Shown: piece after piece, positions 11,236 to 24,469 of the stretch | How the letters are laid out: every line of letters begins with the position of its first letter | How positions within the stretch are numbered: position 1 is the first letter of the stretch | Assembly: GCF_000002075.1 (NCBI RefSeq) | Contig: NW_004797276.1 | Coordinates: forward strand, 2,337,741-2,401,740 | Source of the DNA: Aplysia californica | Lineage: Eukaryota > Mollusca > Gastropoda > Aplysiida > Aplysiidae | Direction: 5' to 3' | Length of the DNA stretch: 64,000 nt | Made by a program: the position numbers and the translations under genes | The notes under the pieces: generated by a model | What the model saw: only the letters and a program-made list of their open reading frames with translations | Told to the model about the DNA's origin: nothing | The model's database searches: none

Positions 11236-11931
11236 GACATTTCAAATTTTCCAACTTCCAGGCACAGTACAAATTAGAAGGAAAAAAAAATAAAATCAAA
11301 TGTGGATAGGAAAGATGTCAACAGGGTAAAGACAATCAGGCTACGGTCTTATTCTGGGTAAAACTGTCTCTTAGAAAACAGGAAAATATATTAATCAACA
11401 GGGATGGTTTCCAAGAAATTTTTAATTTAAAAATAAGGCAGAGACCCTTGAAAACACACATTTCAATGACATTTCATGAACTTAATGAACTTCTATTTGC
11501 AACTTAAATAGGCCTATAGTTCACTCTAAAGTTTTAAGGCATATGAAGCAGAACTGTCATTCACCTACATTTAGAGCATTACAAAGATGTTGAAAAAAAC
11601 CCTGACAAAAATATGTCTGTGATCTATGAGACGAAAGCTGTCATACTGGGTTTTTGACAAACAATAAGATACAGACATTCACAATGCACCTAAAAACACT
11701 TACAGTAAAAAAAAAATGAAGTGCCATTGTACATTAGACTGTCCATGGTACGTACATATATAACAGTCATCCAGACAGTTTCTTACGGATATAACATGTT
11801 TGGGGAAAGCATGTATTGAAATCTTTCTTCTGGTTAAATTAAGCAGTTGCTTTGTTTGAGTGACTACAGGATGCACATCACTTCTCTCACTTTACAGTGA
11901 ACCACTGACAAAAGAGCTAGGATAAACATCC
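11236..11931. other. Non-coding, probable 3'-UTR of T27
   Basis: AT-rich sequence just downstream of the T27 stop in the direction of transcription. No exon or repeat is recognised. Confidence 0.4.
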
Positions 11932-12296
11932 TCAGATCAGGCCGAGAACAATGTCCAAAGTAAAAGGAGCTGGGTTCTCAAAACCCAAGTTGGGTTGATA
12001 GTCCACCCGCCCGACAGCCTCGGTGATGTCATCGCCATGCTTCCTCCGGTAATGTCGAATAAGTCCTGACTTTCTTTTGATGGACATGGCACATACGCTG
12101 CAGGTGTAGTGAGCCACCATCTCCTGGTGCTTCTCCTCCCAGTGCATCCGCAAGTGACACAAGTCATGAATTTTCTTGGCACTGCAGCCAATGACAGGAC
12201 AGCCCAAGCCAGGACGCCACAGGGCTTGACTGGAGTTATAAGCATAGGACGGAGTAGCTCCACGAGGATCGTATCCACCGCGGCTGGACTGACCAC
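11932..12296 (-). CDS. Alternative terminal exon T27 (class II fingers)
   Basis: The acceptor TTGTCCGCAG precedes 12296, and about 121 residues end at a TGA. The Gly/Ser/Tyr-rich leader includes A-L-W-R-P-G-L-G just before finger 1. Finger 1 is at 33-57 (C-P-V-I-G-C-x13-H-W-E-E-K-H) and finger 2 at 66-87 (C-S-V-C-x12-H-Y-R-R-K-H). The tail E-N-P-A-P-F-T-L-D-I-V-L-G is an almost perfect class II signature. The W-R-P-G-x-G-C-P-V leader is shared with T25, which points to a recent common ancestor of these exons. Confidence 0.95.
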
Positions 12297-14383
12297 CTGC
12301 GGACAATACAACATCCAGGTCAGCTAACAGCACAGCTCTGCAAACCCAAATGACTTGTACCTATCTTGTTTGAGAAATCAAACAGACAGATACATGCATT
12401 GTCACTTTGGCCCTTTACTATTTCCTTAAAAAATATCTAACCCAAAAAGACAAACTTTTAAAAAGAAAGTGATGGCTTTTCAACATATCAAAAAGGGATA
12501 TATGTGAGCATGTGTCTGAAAGCATAACACGCCTGTGGGCAAAGATATTTGTAAGTTAGGAGGTGAAAAAGACAAGAAAGTCACAACTGGTCAAAATGTA
12601 ATTCTTTTAGACAATACAAGCCTTATCATTTCTGGACAAGTTATGTACTTTTTTGTATTAAGATTTTTTAAATGTAGTATTTTGATAGCATTGTACATTT
12701 CGAAAGTAGGCAAAATGTGCTTGAGTTGTGGTCAAAATGCCATGGTTGCTTTAGTATCATGTCAGCAGTTTTCAAATCCACTCTTCAATGCTAAATACAT
12801 TTTCAGCATTATCTTCCCTTCATCCAGTACACTGGGTGACAGAGTGCACATGAACATGAGCAAAGAATGGTGTTGTTGTGCATCAGAACCCAATCAAACT
12901 GATTTCAGAATAGCGCAAGCTCTACCTTAGGTCTTAATTTTTACATATAACGCAGAAGAATGATTGTGCAAGATTTCTTTGCATGCTGAGCACATTTATA
13001 ATGTACTTGTAAAATCCACATTTTACAAACAAAACAATATTCAGGCCCCCAAGCTTAAAATTAAAAAGAAATTACAATAGATCATGCTGTGCAATTTGTA
13101 CTCTTTAATTAAAAGGTGATTTGATCAAAACACTCCAAGACTGCGCTTCAAAGAAAGACTTACTTCTGTTTCTGTCCTTATGATTGATGAACTCCCCTTC
13201 TGCTGAGCAGAGCCTAAGAAATGTATTTTCTGTTCAAAGGGACTACATAACTTTCATAACCAACAAAGGTATTCACATGGTACAAAAGTCAGCATATTTA
13301 CTGAATTTACCATTAAAAGAATGCCATTACTATGTGAGAAGTAACTGTTGTTTTGAACTGCGGTATGTAAATAAAAAAATAATAAACTTTACATCAGTTC
13401 ATTTTTTCTTCAAAACTTTGTTCTTGCATCATGTCTAAAAAAATGTGGCATACCCTCACAAGTACTCCAGATATGAAAAAGTAATTCTTAAAAACCCTCA
13501 ACGAATTTACTCCTAGAAAGTACTCTTATCTCAAAATGCCAAGCGCCTGAAAGGGGATGTTTTTCAGAGACACACACACACATTTGTGTACAACTCACAT
13601 GCATAGCCCGATGGATCTTGACTACAAAGAAGTCGACTGAGGCTCTAAAACATCATTAACCTCCTATTCAAATCAAAATGGAATTCTAATGAACACATGT
13701 TTAAAAAAAATCACATTCACTAAAATAGTCATGAAAACCACAGGTTTTTACAGTAAACCAAGCCTTATTTCCTTAAACAAAAAGATAACCAAACATTTTT
13801 CGCTTCACACTTTGCATTCACATCAGGTTTCACCAGCTCAGTGCTGAAACGTTTCCATCAATGTTTGCAGACAAGACAAAAAGTCCCTTCAAGAGAGATC
13901 TAAACAATGCCAAAGTATCTTTTCTCTTTAAAAAACAACAACAACCACAGAACAGTACTAATTATGTCTCTTTATACTTCCCTTTATAACTAGTAGAAAA
14001 AAATGTCAGTTTTGGAGAACACAAGAACATATGAGCCTACACAGTGGTGAAGAGGTCAAGAAAATGCCAGTAGTAAATTATGTGTCATGTGTCATGATAT
14101 AGTGTTCTCAGGCACGAGTCAATTTTTTGACATATGTAGTTGTTGGTGTCATTTTAAAGTTTCGTTCATTTGTCATTTGTCTCGCTTGTGGTGGAACCCC
14201 CTCCCCTTTTTCAGAGGTAAAATTTGCGACAAAATGGCTGCTGAAGTTTGGTGACTTCAAAAGCTTGAGTTTGCTTGCAAATTTGCAAATTTACATTGTT
14301 TTGGTGCCTTGAAAAATGTTTTTCAGAAGTCTACACACACATGTATCTTTACATGGACATTGAAGGTGAGCCCTACCCCCAAA
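12297..14383. other. Intron/spacer, no exon seen
   Basis: AT-rich sequence. A 131-codon plus-strand open stretch at 12535-12930 has no recognisable domain or codon structure and is treated as chance. No finger-coding segment was found on the minus strand. Confidence 0.4.
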
Positions 14384-15112
14384 TACAGTAAAATCCACTT
14401 ATATCGACAGCCGATGTATCGACATTTTGACATACCGACATATTTCCAATTACGAAATTTTTCCTTCAATATCTTCACTAAACAATTCCTCTTATATCGA
14501 CTTTTTTTCGGCCCACTCTGCTTTATCGACATGCTTCCTGGGTACCTGGTAAAGCCCATGAACATATATGGGGGAAAAGCCACACTAACTGTCAATGCAT
14601 TAGTCCTTCATTAAGTCCGCATACTCGCCAAGTAGCCTATCCGACACACCAGGCTTTAGTAGGTCATGTAGGGTCTACACAGTGTAGTCTCCAACACAGT
14701 ATAGAGTCTCAAAAACGTGAGCGTCTCGCGCGCTGGGCATCACCTCCCTGGCCCCGTCGCTGGCAAGTGCCACAGTCAGCGAGTCAGTGCCTCGCTTTTC
14801 CATTTTCCCCAGCAAGCGGCCGTAAACAGGCCTTACAAAGATGCTACACTTTGGTGGGTAGTGTGCGCCTTGCGTTGCTCGGTCTTTGGTACCATAACTC
14901 CAAGCCTCCCTCCCCTCTGCCTCTTGTTAGTTTCACTGTGTCGTTGTGAAAGAATCAAGGGAAGCAACCAGCATAAAAAAGTAGTGTTGTCTTTTTACCA
15001 CTGACCTCCCCTTGTTTTTTTCCTCTTTGGCTTTATATTTCATTTATCGACAATTTTATATATTGACATCAAATCCACTTCCCAGAGCATGTCCATATCG
15101 AGTTATACTGTA
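14384..15112. mobile_element. pogo/Tigger-like MITE
   Basis: The 729-bp element starts TACAGTAAAATCCACTTATA and ends with the inverted counterpart TCGAGTTATACTGTA, with TA at both edges. Motifs such as TATCGACA recur inside both ends. TACAGTxxAxxTCxxxTATxTCG-type termini inserted at TA are typical of the pogo/Tigger branch of Tc1/mariner. The interior (about 14620-15010) is GC-richer than the host DNA and has no transposase frame, so the copy is non-autonomous. Confidence 0.82.
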
Positions 15113-16538
15113 ATTTGATACTAATTTCCCAAAAGTCCAAAAAATGTTGAATTCTTTTGAATTCATTATTTTGACAGGAGCCCTGATTTCAACACAATGA
15201 CACACATTGACTCATTTGTGACGTTTGACAACAGAGAAAACTCAGTTCCAAGAGGTTAAACCGAAACATTCTGACACTAATTATTCATCAGACAACTTGA
15301 TACCTTTTACATACAGGGAATGGTACAATCTAATCACTAAAAAATAAAATGCTTTTTGGACAATAGTACTTGAAATTGAAACAGGAGGAAAAGTTTGAAA
15401 TTTATGACAAAAAACAAAATCATCGATTGTAAAACTAAATTCCAATCTAACAAAAAGATCGTTATTTGAAAAATCAATTTCGGCGGGGTTTTTTCCCCCT
15501 ACCATAACTAAGTAAGTGCTGGCAAGACAAAGCAGCTTATGGAAGCACGCAATTGTATCCCAGACATACAGACCATTCATTTCCCTTTGAAAATATAAAA
15601 CTTGGGTGCAATATTTACATCAACAAAGGATGACAGTAGTCACAATAAATACCATGAAATAAACTAAAAATGAATTAGAAAAAAATTACATCAGAATACA
15701 TAATCTCAGTGTCAACCCAAAAGTGACATACATTTGAAAGAGATTCAAGAAGTCTCCAATTTCTAACAAATTGAAATAAAGTTCTAAAAATGTGATGAAT
15801 GTCCACTTAATTCTTCACTTATCTTAAAGTATTAAAAACATAATATTATGCTGTGGCATTTTTTAATCCAAAGAGTTTCTCTGAGACTTGATATAATTAA
15901 GCACTTGAGGTTACCTCCTCTTTACATATTCTGTAGTGGCGGCTGGACTGATCAGTGTTAGAAACTTGCATTTTTTTAATGTGTAAAGTTTATCTTTTGT
16001 TTTATTCCTTTGTGTAGGTTTTTTACTTAAGATATGTACTATTCATTCCTATATTTCATCACATTTTTAGAACTTAAGTGGACATTTAGCCGCAAAGAAA
16101 AAACAAACAAATCATTACAATACCATAAAAATATGTATCTGATTCTTGAAGTGATCAATTCCTCAGCCAAAATCCCAAGATAGGGGGCCTTACTACTATA
16201 CCTCATGACTGCAGAATCCCCATTGTTTTGAATAGCACAATTAAAATTATCACCCATGCAACTGAACAGAAAAGAAGCTACTGGAGATAAAAACTTGACA
16301 ATGATTCAAAATATCAGCGCTGTACAATTTGGAACTGAAAAAAATTGGTGACACAGTGAATTTGACAGACAATATAAACAGAAAAACTCCTAACTGCATA
16401 AACAAAAGTTGGGTAAAAGTTTCACATCAATGACTGTTGTGTCTCCTGTAAAACTAGGTTATTGTTGACCCACAGAATGTCTGAGATGCCACTGGCATAC
16501 AATGGTTAATTCCTACTGAACGAGAGAACAGTAGTAAA
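15113..16538. other. Non-coding, probable 3'-UTR of T26 and spacer
   Basis: AT-rich, with no exon signature and no identifiable repeat. I see nothing further to annotate. Confidence 0.4.
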
Positions 16539-16879
16539 TCACATCCCCAGAACCGACAGTAAAGTGAAAGGAGCAGGGTTGACATATTCCTGGTTATTTC
16601 TATACTCTATTCTGCCTACAGCCTGTGAAACAGGCTCTCTGTGCTTCAGGCGAAAGTGTTGGAACAAGTTGGACTTCCTCTTGAAGCAGTGTGAACACAT
16701 GGAGCAATGATACTGAGGGATGATCTCCTCATGCTTTTCCAGCCAGTGGGTTTTAAACTGAGACACATCCCGCATTGCCTTTAGGCTGGCACACATCTGC
16801 ACAGGGCAAGTTAAACCAGGTTTTGAGCCTCTACGGAACATCTGCCTGCCGCCTGGCACTTCGTTCCCACCCATCGTAC
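16539..16879 (-). CDS. Alternative terminal exon T26 (class II fingers)
   Basis: The acceptor GCTTTGCAG precedes 16879, giving about 113 residues. Finger 1 is at 25-50 (C-P-V-Q-M-C-x14-H-W-L-E-K-H) and finger 2 at 59-80 (C-S-M-C-x12-H-F-R-L-K-H). The tail Y-V-N-P-A-P-F-T-L-L-S-V-L-G-M ends the protein directly after the signature. An A-V-G-R-I-E-Y motif between finger 2 and the tail also occurs in T14, T24 and T27 as A-V-G-R-V-x, so it is part of the class II module. Confidence 0.95.
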
Positions 16880-17256
16880 CTGCAAAGCAAACCACACAGT
16901 ATGTCAATGTCTGTCGTTTATTCACACAATGATGGTTGACTCAATGCATTATTTTTACAATAAATTATCTTTACACGCCAATAGATGGATTTTTCAACCT
17001 TTATAAATTCAGGGCATCCAGAGTATGACATTCAGGCTATTTCTGTGAATTATCAACTGTCCTATGAGCTTTTATCTATCATAACAATCGCCTGCCCTGG
17101 AAAAAAGAGTTGTCACAGTAGACATTCAAAATAACATTGGGTCTTGATGAAAAAAGACCCTTCCCTTGGTCCATACGTGTTTTAGCATCTCAAATTAATT
17201 TGCTCAGTGCAACTGACTGGGGAAAATGGTCTTCAGTGCAATTCGACGATCCAAAA

Positions 17257-17690
17257 TCAACTTTGGACAAGCTCTGCATTGCCCATGTTCACAGAATTCA
17301 GCTGGTCTGCTTGGTCCTTGTCATTTGATTCCCCAGATGTAGGATTTAGGAATCCAAAGACAAGGTCCAACGTTAAAGGAGCTGGGTCCACAAAGCCTTT
17401 ATTGGGCCAATACCCACAGTACATGACAGAGTTGAAAATATCATTCCCAGCGTAGAAGTGCTTTGTTCGAAGATGCTGGTACAAAGTAGCTTTCCTTTTA
17501 GAGCGATAGTCACAGTCTGAGCATTGATACATAGGAACCATCCTTTCATGCTTTTCCAGCCAGTGTGTTTTGAATTGAAAAGCGTCTCTCAGGTGTTTGT
17601 CATTGAGACAGCACCCAGCTACAGGACAGCCTTGTCCTGGTCGCCAGAGGGCCTCATCTGTGGGAGCCATGTGCTTCCATCTCCTCATAC
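17257..17690 (-). CDS. Alternative terminal exon T25 (class II fingers, extended C-terminus)
   Basis: The acceptor ATGTTTCAG precedes 17690, giving about 144 residues. The leader contains A-L-W-R-P-G-Q-G. Finger 1 is at 22-48 (C-P-V-A-G-C ... H-W-L-E-K-H, longer loop with an extra Cys) and finger 2 at 57-78 (C-S-D-C ... H-L-R-T-K-H). The signature F-V-D-P-A-P-L-T-L-D-L-V-F-G is followed by about 30 extra residues, rich in Asn, Asp, Ser and Gln, not found on sister exons. They probably arose by loss of an ancestral stop. Confidence 0.94.
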
Positions 17691-19234
17691 CTGAAACATG
17701 AGACAATTCTGTTTGATCAGGTGGAAGCACAATTGTATTGAGCAAGACCATGTAAAGTCCACTGCACTGGCCTGAAATCTGTGCACAGATATGTAAGCAG
17801 ACACTTATGTAACGTACAACAGCCTGTCATTTATGTTCCATATGCAAAAAAACATAATTAAGAAACAAAAGATCAGGGTGAGGCATGTATTAAGTATCAT
17901 AATTACAAACCAGGTAGGAGAGATCTGAAGAGCCTCAGACAATATCTGCAGATGACTTGACGCCAAATGAGGACAAACTCTGCACACCAAAAATTGTAAA
18001 AGCCCAAATTAGCCTTTAAAAAAATTATATTTATCAGTTGATGTTAAGAATTCTGCGATTAGAAAAATGAGCTGCTTTTGAAACATTAAACGTTTGAAAC
18101 CATCTATTTTGCATAATTTTTGTGAAGGAAATCTTTTGCTGTTCAGTATTTCAAGGATCGGCCTCATCAAACGAACTCATAAAAAATGTGTTGATTTAAA
18201 AGTTTGAAGTGGATGGCTGTTTCAGACATTAGAAAAAAGCATAACATGTACCCGCCAAGGATGAATATTACATTTAAAATGTATCACAAAGTCAAATGCA
18301 TTGGAAACAGTTACAAAAAAAACAACCTTTGAACAAATCAATTAAAGAGTAAGCCATCAGTATTGTTTGATTCAAAGAGTTGACTAGGGGCTTTTTTTCC
18401 CTCAGGGAAATTACTACTGAATAAATATATATTAAAGTTTAAATTTTATGACCACAGTTCTGTGGCCCTTTGTATCATTTTCGGGTCAAATATTTTTGTG
18501 AAAATTCCTTTTATTCAAATATCAAAAGACACTCACATTGAAAATTTTGACTTTATCATGATAAATGTCCATAAAAATCACTTAATGGCAAAATACACCG
18601 GAAATAAAGATGTTTTGCCATATCTGTGAGATGTAGCTACTTAAAAATGTTAGATCTAGATCTATTACTTTATAACATAAATCCCGTGAGAGATTTCCAT
18701 GTAATTCAGCAAGGAATTAATAAATTCTTTGTCAACTGGTATACACATCATGCACTCTAATATAAAACCTGACTTCGAGTTCTACACTACATGTCCCAAG
18801 GTTATGTAAGCTGTTGTCATTGGAGAATCAATCACCATTAATGTTGTCTCCTCCACAGAGATAACAAAAGGAAAGCAGAGTCAAAACACTCTGTCAAACT
18901 TCACTGTTTCTGTAAAAGACCTAACTTTGCATCAAACTAAACAGGCATTTCATTTTCCCTTGGACTTGGAACCAATCTAAAACCACATAATCTTGTCAGC
19001 AAAAAGTGTTATGTGGTAATTTTTTTACATAGATTTATTACTATTACAAAGTCATTATGATCATACATGTACACTATTTCTGAATATCCATTGATTTACA
19101 TTTCAAACAATAATCCAAAACAATAAAAAGGTAAAATGTAATATAGCATGTCTGATTGTCCCCAACAATCTTCACTTAAAGGTCTAAAACTCAAACTGAT
19201 CGGACACTTCTTTCATGTGATGCTGTCACTGCCT
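17691..19234. other. Spacer between T24 and T25
   Basis: AT-rich. No finger motifs, repeat signature or splice-flanked frame was found. Confidence 0.4.
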
Positions 19235-19560
19235 TCAGCTCTTCCCTGCTTCCAAGATTTCTTCCAGTGTGATATCTCCAGGATCTTGGAATCGGGTATT
19301 GAGTTCAAAGGTCACCCGGCCCACAGCTTCATGCACCAGATTTCCGTGGTGCAGCCGGTAGTGCTGGTTCAGTCTACTCCTGCGTCGGAAGCTGCTTGAG
19401 CAAGAGGAACAGAACAAACGCTTAACCAGCCGCTCATGCCGCTCTAACCAATGGCGGTTGACATGACATGTGTCTTGCAATGTTTTGGCTGGACAGCCTG
19501 GCACTGGACAAGGTTGACCTCGAAACCATATTCGTCCGCTGAAATCTCTGTTGTCATAAC
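19235..19560 (-). CDS. Alternative terminal exon T24 (class II fingers)
   Basis: The acceptor GTCTTCAG precedes 19560, giving about 108 residues. Finger 1 is at 18-42 (C-P-V-P-G-C-x13-H-W-L-E-R-H) and finger 2 at 51-72 (C-S-S-C-x12-H-Y-R-L-H-H). The region around finger 2 is strongly basic (F-R-R-R-S-R-L). The tail F-Q-D-P-G-D-I-T-L-E-E-I-L is a diverged class II signature in which the second Pro is replaced, so the Pro pair is not absolutely conserved. Confidence 0.94.
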
Positions 19561-21920
19561 CTGAAGACAAGACAAAGGGTCAGATATCTCAGAAACAAGC
19601 CAGCTTTCTGCCTTTCTCTTTCTTTCATGAATTCAGGTTACTGCTTGACTTCATAACTTACAGAGCAGTCTTCACCAAAGAACCCAAATCATAGAGACAA
19701 AACCAATGGGGTTTATGCAGACTGAGTTTTCAAGTGAATTTCAAGGGGTGTGCCACTCAGCTCATGTCATAATAGAAAGCTTTCTAGTTACCTCATAATT
19801 TGTTTTTGATGAAATATGACCTACTGTCAATTATAAATTATAGTGACTATTTCAAGAAACAGGATTGTTTGCTGTTTTAGTTGTTTTTTTTCCTTGTTTT
19901 TTTTTGAGGGGCATAAGTCTCTTTGACCACTTAGAAGGAAAACAAAGCTGGACCAACAAAAAACAACCCCCCCCCTCCGACTGAAAAGTATTGATATTGC
20001 TTTCCTGCATGTCAATAAATTCTGCAAAATGTGCTAGGCTTTCAGTCAATAGTTGGTGCAATCCTCAAGTCCAAATACCCATTAACTTTCCTCCCACAAG
20101 CTGTAACAGTTACAACATCATATAGCATCTACAGCTCTGTTTACAACAGAGTTTTTGTTCTCGTAAGTGGGAAGAGCTGTGTGAAATCTTGGTGAGAAAG
20201 TCTGTGGTACCATGTCCACTCCTCTTCTCTCCTGTTCTCTTATTAATGTGTTCAATCAAAGTTCATAACAATACTATTTTCTCCTGCCTTGACATGAATC
20301 CTCACAGATTTGTTAGAAGTGAAGCAGAGCACTGAAAAAAACACCTCATTGCTCTCAGACCATTCTTAGAGATATGCAGATCATCTAGAAAAAAGAATTG
20401 CCTAAAGTGTAAAATGAGCTCTTAGATTGACCAAGGTTCTAAGTTGGTGTGTTCTTTGGCTGTGATCGTTGGAAGGAGAAAAGCAAGATCGTAATTTACA
20501 GCATGGCACTCCCATCACACACTAACAAAACCTTCTACAGACAACATCAGAATAGGAAAAGACAAAAACAAAGTAAGAGAAATCGGAATCGGTAAAGCAG
20601 AGAGAAATTGAGATGGGTGACTTCCAATCACTCCAGCACAAGTAAATGATTCTATTGATGGATGAAACAGAAAACTGTAAAAATGAAACCTTGAGACATA
20701 ATAGTTGCCTTTCTTGATGACATTTATTAAGAACATCTTAATATCTTTTCCATTAATCATACCATTGCAATTATGCAAATTGAAATTAAAAATCTAAGAA
20801 GACAATCTGTGATGACTGCAATAGAACAACAACAACAAAAAAATCCATTCCAAATGTAACAATGATACTTTACTCAGTTTCTTGAAGGTGGTACACTAAA
20901 AGAGAAACCAGGCTGCTGTTGTCTTACAAATTCATTAATAAAAAAAGACATAGCTACCATTACTGTGTTCATAACAATCTCACAGTTGAAAGATGAACTC
21001 TCAAATGAACATGACAAATGACATCCTCATTAACATGTGGTGCATACAATGGATTCAATTAGTTAAGTGGCCAGAAATTGAGGCTGCACTGCCATGACAG
21101 ATGAAGGTAGGGCTTAAACTTAAACCAGCATCATATCAAGAAGAAATAAATATTTGGAGACAGAAATTACAAACGTTTAAATCCATCACAACAAAAACAA
21201 AAACCTTCTCATTTCCTCTGCCTACATCTCTCTTTGTTACAGACAACAGTTTGGAAAAATAAAACTTACTGTACATACTATTCAATACGTACTCTTTCGA
21301 AAAGGTGAAAAAAAATTGTAGCTCAAACATATCAATGTTGATAATTATGAACTGTTTTCATGAGAATCACTACATACATGACTACTGTAAACGGGAAAAA
21401 AGACATTGTAATAAAATCATACCCTCTTCTCCAGATGCTTCTAATAGTATGTCAAGACAGGGTGAAAATTGGAGTTCCTGTCGACTCTTTTATGATCATT
21501 CATTTGAAAACCAGTTATCTGCATTCAATCAGATGTCTGCCCTCAGAAAAAAACAACAAAACAGCCCTCTTCTAAGGTACACAGAACAAAACAATATTAC
21601 AAAAAACCCCCCCACAAAAACATAGACAGTGGGATCACTGTACGATTCACCTAAACATCTGAATATCTCATAACGCAAACCCAAATACAGAGTAGTTTGT
21701 TTTTACAATACCATCAAAATATGTTCACACTATCGGTCAATATTAAACAATGCATTTAGAAAACACAAAGAAAACTGTGCAGTTAAAAAAAAAGCAGCTG
21801 TAACTGTTAAGCTGGCCCAACAAACAAAAATTAAAAATATGAAGAAAAAGTCAGGGGTCTTAGCTTTCTTATACCTGACCTCCAGTGGTTAGTCTTCCTA
21901 GGAAGTAGTACCAAAGATTT
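19561..21920. other. Spacer between T23 and T24
   Basis: AT-rich non-coding sequence with a short poly-C run near 19970. No exon, RNA gene or identifiable transposon was recognised. Confidence 0.4.
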
Positions 21921-22240
21921 TTATCTGAGGAGCAGGCGTACGAGGTCTTCAAATGTATATGGCGCTGGATTAATGTATTGACTGTTCTGATGAAACTCAG
22001 CTGTTGAACAATGAGGGGCATCAGGAAGATTGTGGAGTTTGGTGACATGTTTAGCGACATCTCGTCTTCGTTTACTTTTATAATCGCACATATTACACTT
22101 GTACATTTTGATCACTGGCTCATGTTTTTCCATCCAGTGTCCTTGCAGTCTGGCTTTAAACGAAAGGTGACGAGCTCTGCAGCCTACCACAGGGCAGCCT
22201 TGATCTCGTGTTTGGCTGGTTATTGCAGGCGCTGTATATC
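21921..22240 (-). CDS. Alternative terminal exon T23 (class II fingers)
   Basis: The acceptor CCTTCATCAG precedes 22240, giving about 106 residues; the true coding start extends upstream of any in-frame ATG. Finger 1 is at 16-40 (C-P-V-V-G-C-x13-H-W-M-E-K-H) and finger 2 at 49-70 (C-N-M-C-x12-H-V-T-K-L-H), with D-Y-K-S-K-R-R-R giving a basic patch. The tail Y-I-N-P-A-P-Y-T-F-E-D-L-V matches class II, ending in a leucine-rich R-L-L-L-R. Confidence 0.94.
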
Positions 22241-23071
22241 CTGATGAAGGACGGGAGAAAAAAACAAAAGTTCTCTGTTAGGAGTAAGCCACAGTTTTCA
22301 GGCCAGGGATAGATCCACGATATGCTTGTCAAGTTACAAGGATACCTTTAGAGTATGGTGTTTGCCTTTCAGATTTATGAAATGGAGTGGTGGGGACACA
22401 CTCATATGAGTACACCAATGTGACCATGAATAACTGCAATTTCAAGCTTTGATCCAGAATATAACATAAATACCAATGGTCAAAATGTATGTGAAACTCA
22501 AATCCATGTCAGAGAAGGATTTTCCCATCAAGCGAATACTGGTAAAACGTATTACAGTTGACCATGCCTCCCGGAGGAGGCTCCTACCAAAAGAACTTGA
22601 TTGCTTGAACCAAGTTCAAAGGATACATTTGGGAAAGGTGGTATTGGAAGGGATGAATTGAATCATACCAAGTGAGAGTTGAAACTCAGCTGTCATATAC
22701 CATTAATTAATAGTTTAATCCAAGAGGAGAGGTACAGAACGAGCTGAGGTAACTCCAGAGTCAAAACAAAACAGACCAATAACAATTACATGTTCTGGTC
22801 TATTATAGCTATGAATACTGTGTTTGTTTTTCTTGGTTCCTTTGTGATGCAGTTGAGCTGATATTTCAATAGAGAAGATGCGGGCAAAAATCAACAGGAG
22901 TTCATACATGTATTTTTAAAAAAATCAATGTACATGAAGACATGTAGCAGTTTCTTTTCATTCTTGAAAACATAAAATACCCCCCCCCCTCCCAATTCAA
23001 CCACAGCAAATAAATTTAAAGTTCAAGAAAAAAAGAATACACTTGGAAAGTACAAAAGTATATTTCTAGAG
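22241..23071. other. Spacer between T22 and T23
   Basis: Non-coding, with a poly-C run near 22981. No feature was identified. Confidence 0.4.
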
Positions 23072-23403
23072 TTAAACATCCAACATGTTTTCCAAGACCA
23101 TATCTGGTGTAAGGGAGCCAGGATCCATGAAAAAAGGGTTTCTCTGCTGAGAAGAGTATAAGTTTGTCTCCTGAGCACTGTCTGTTCCATGACTTTGTTC
23201 CATATGTTTCAACAAGACTCTCTGTCGCTTGGACCTGTACCCGCACAGTCTACAGTAGAAGTACGTAACAAACTCCTCATGTTTTTCCTTCCAGTGTCTC
23301 ATGAGAGCATAGGTAGAATCCAGCTGCCTAGCCCGGCACTCGTGTACAGGGCAGCTTTGTCCCAGCTGCCAGGGTGGCCGTCGGCCCCAGGTAACACGAA
23401 CAC
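23072..23403 (-). CDS. Alternative terminal exon T22 (class II fingers)
   Basis: The acceptor TATTTCACCAG precedes 23403, giving about 110 residues. Finger 1 is at 18-42 (C-P-V-H-E-C-x13-H-W-K-E-K-H) and finger 2 at 51-72 (C-R-L-C-x12-H-M-E-Q-S-H). The tail F-M-D-P-G-S-L-T-P-D-M-V-L-E is a diverged class II signature. The exon lies immediately downstream of the finger-less terminus T21. Confidence 0.94.
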
Positions 23404-24469
23404 CTGGTGAAATAGGAAAAGCTCTCAAGTCTGGGACTTAGCCAAACCAGTCTTCTTCTTCTAACAGATGCTCCTCTCATTCTGATAGTTCAAGAATCCT
23501 TCAGAACTTTTATGCCCATCGTATACATGTATACATGTAATGTGCAAGATGAAACATCAATAGCTTCTTGTAGAACAGTCCTACCCCCAATTGCATAGAC
23601 ATTTAATAGCACACAGATTTCATACATCTTTCACCAATTTCTGCCATACACACTGAACCATGATACAAGAATAGTGGCACAAAGCAAACTGTCTACAGTA
23701 AGCTCTCAAGACTGCACACAGTCACTTGTGATTTACAAGCCACTCAAAGGCATTGGGCAAACAAATTGTATGAAGGGCACATCTTCAGAATTACAAACTA
23801 ACATTTCTCACTGAGGAAACTTAAAACTACACTCCAATACAAAAAAATATAAACATGAAATCATGTTTTTCAACCAGAACAAATAATAATATGAAAACAA
23901 ATGTTCTTCTGAAGCAAGTTGGGAGATGAGTGTGGAAAGGAAAACAAAAACACAAAATTGCTTAAGATCACATACCCTGTAACAGTTACTTTCTCAATGT
24001 CTTCACCCATTAACATGAGACACTTCATTCATAAATAAATGGTAGGAGAACATGAAAGTCCATGCATTCAGATACAAATATCACACGCCATGGCACATTC
24101 AGTGACCATTGCAACACACTCAACAATTTTGATTTCCACACAGCGTGACCCCCCCCCCCCCCAACCAAACCATGGTAAAAAACCTGATTACAAAAAATAT
24201 GCTAAAATTAGTCCTATTTAGGGACACAGCTGGCTTGAGATGGACAAAATTGTACAGCACAGAGACAGGTGGAAAATCCTTCTTGGTCGCCTATACCCAA
24301 TGCCAGGGTGAAAGAGGCAAATGTTGATGAACCCTATTCTGCCTTCCACCATATTGCACAAATCTCCCTCACACACATAAAAGCATGTCAACAAAGAAAA
24401 AGCAACAGGTTAACTTTTTACAGTAAGTTACAGCACTGGCTAACCTGCATGATGTTAGCAGTGTTATAT
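23404..24469. other. 3'-UTR of T21 and approach to T22
   Basis: Non-coding AT-rich sequence with a poly-C run at about 24149-24162. No exon was found. Confidence 0.4.

Noticed and set aside
12535-12930. 131-codon plus-strand frame as a gene
   Set aside because: No domain, no conserved pattern, and no promoter or splice signals.
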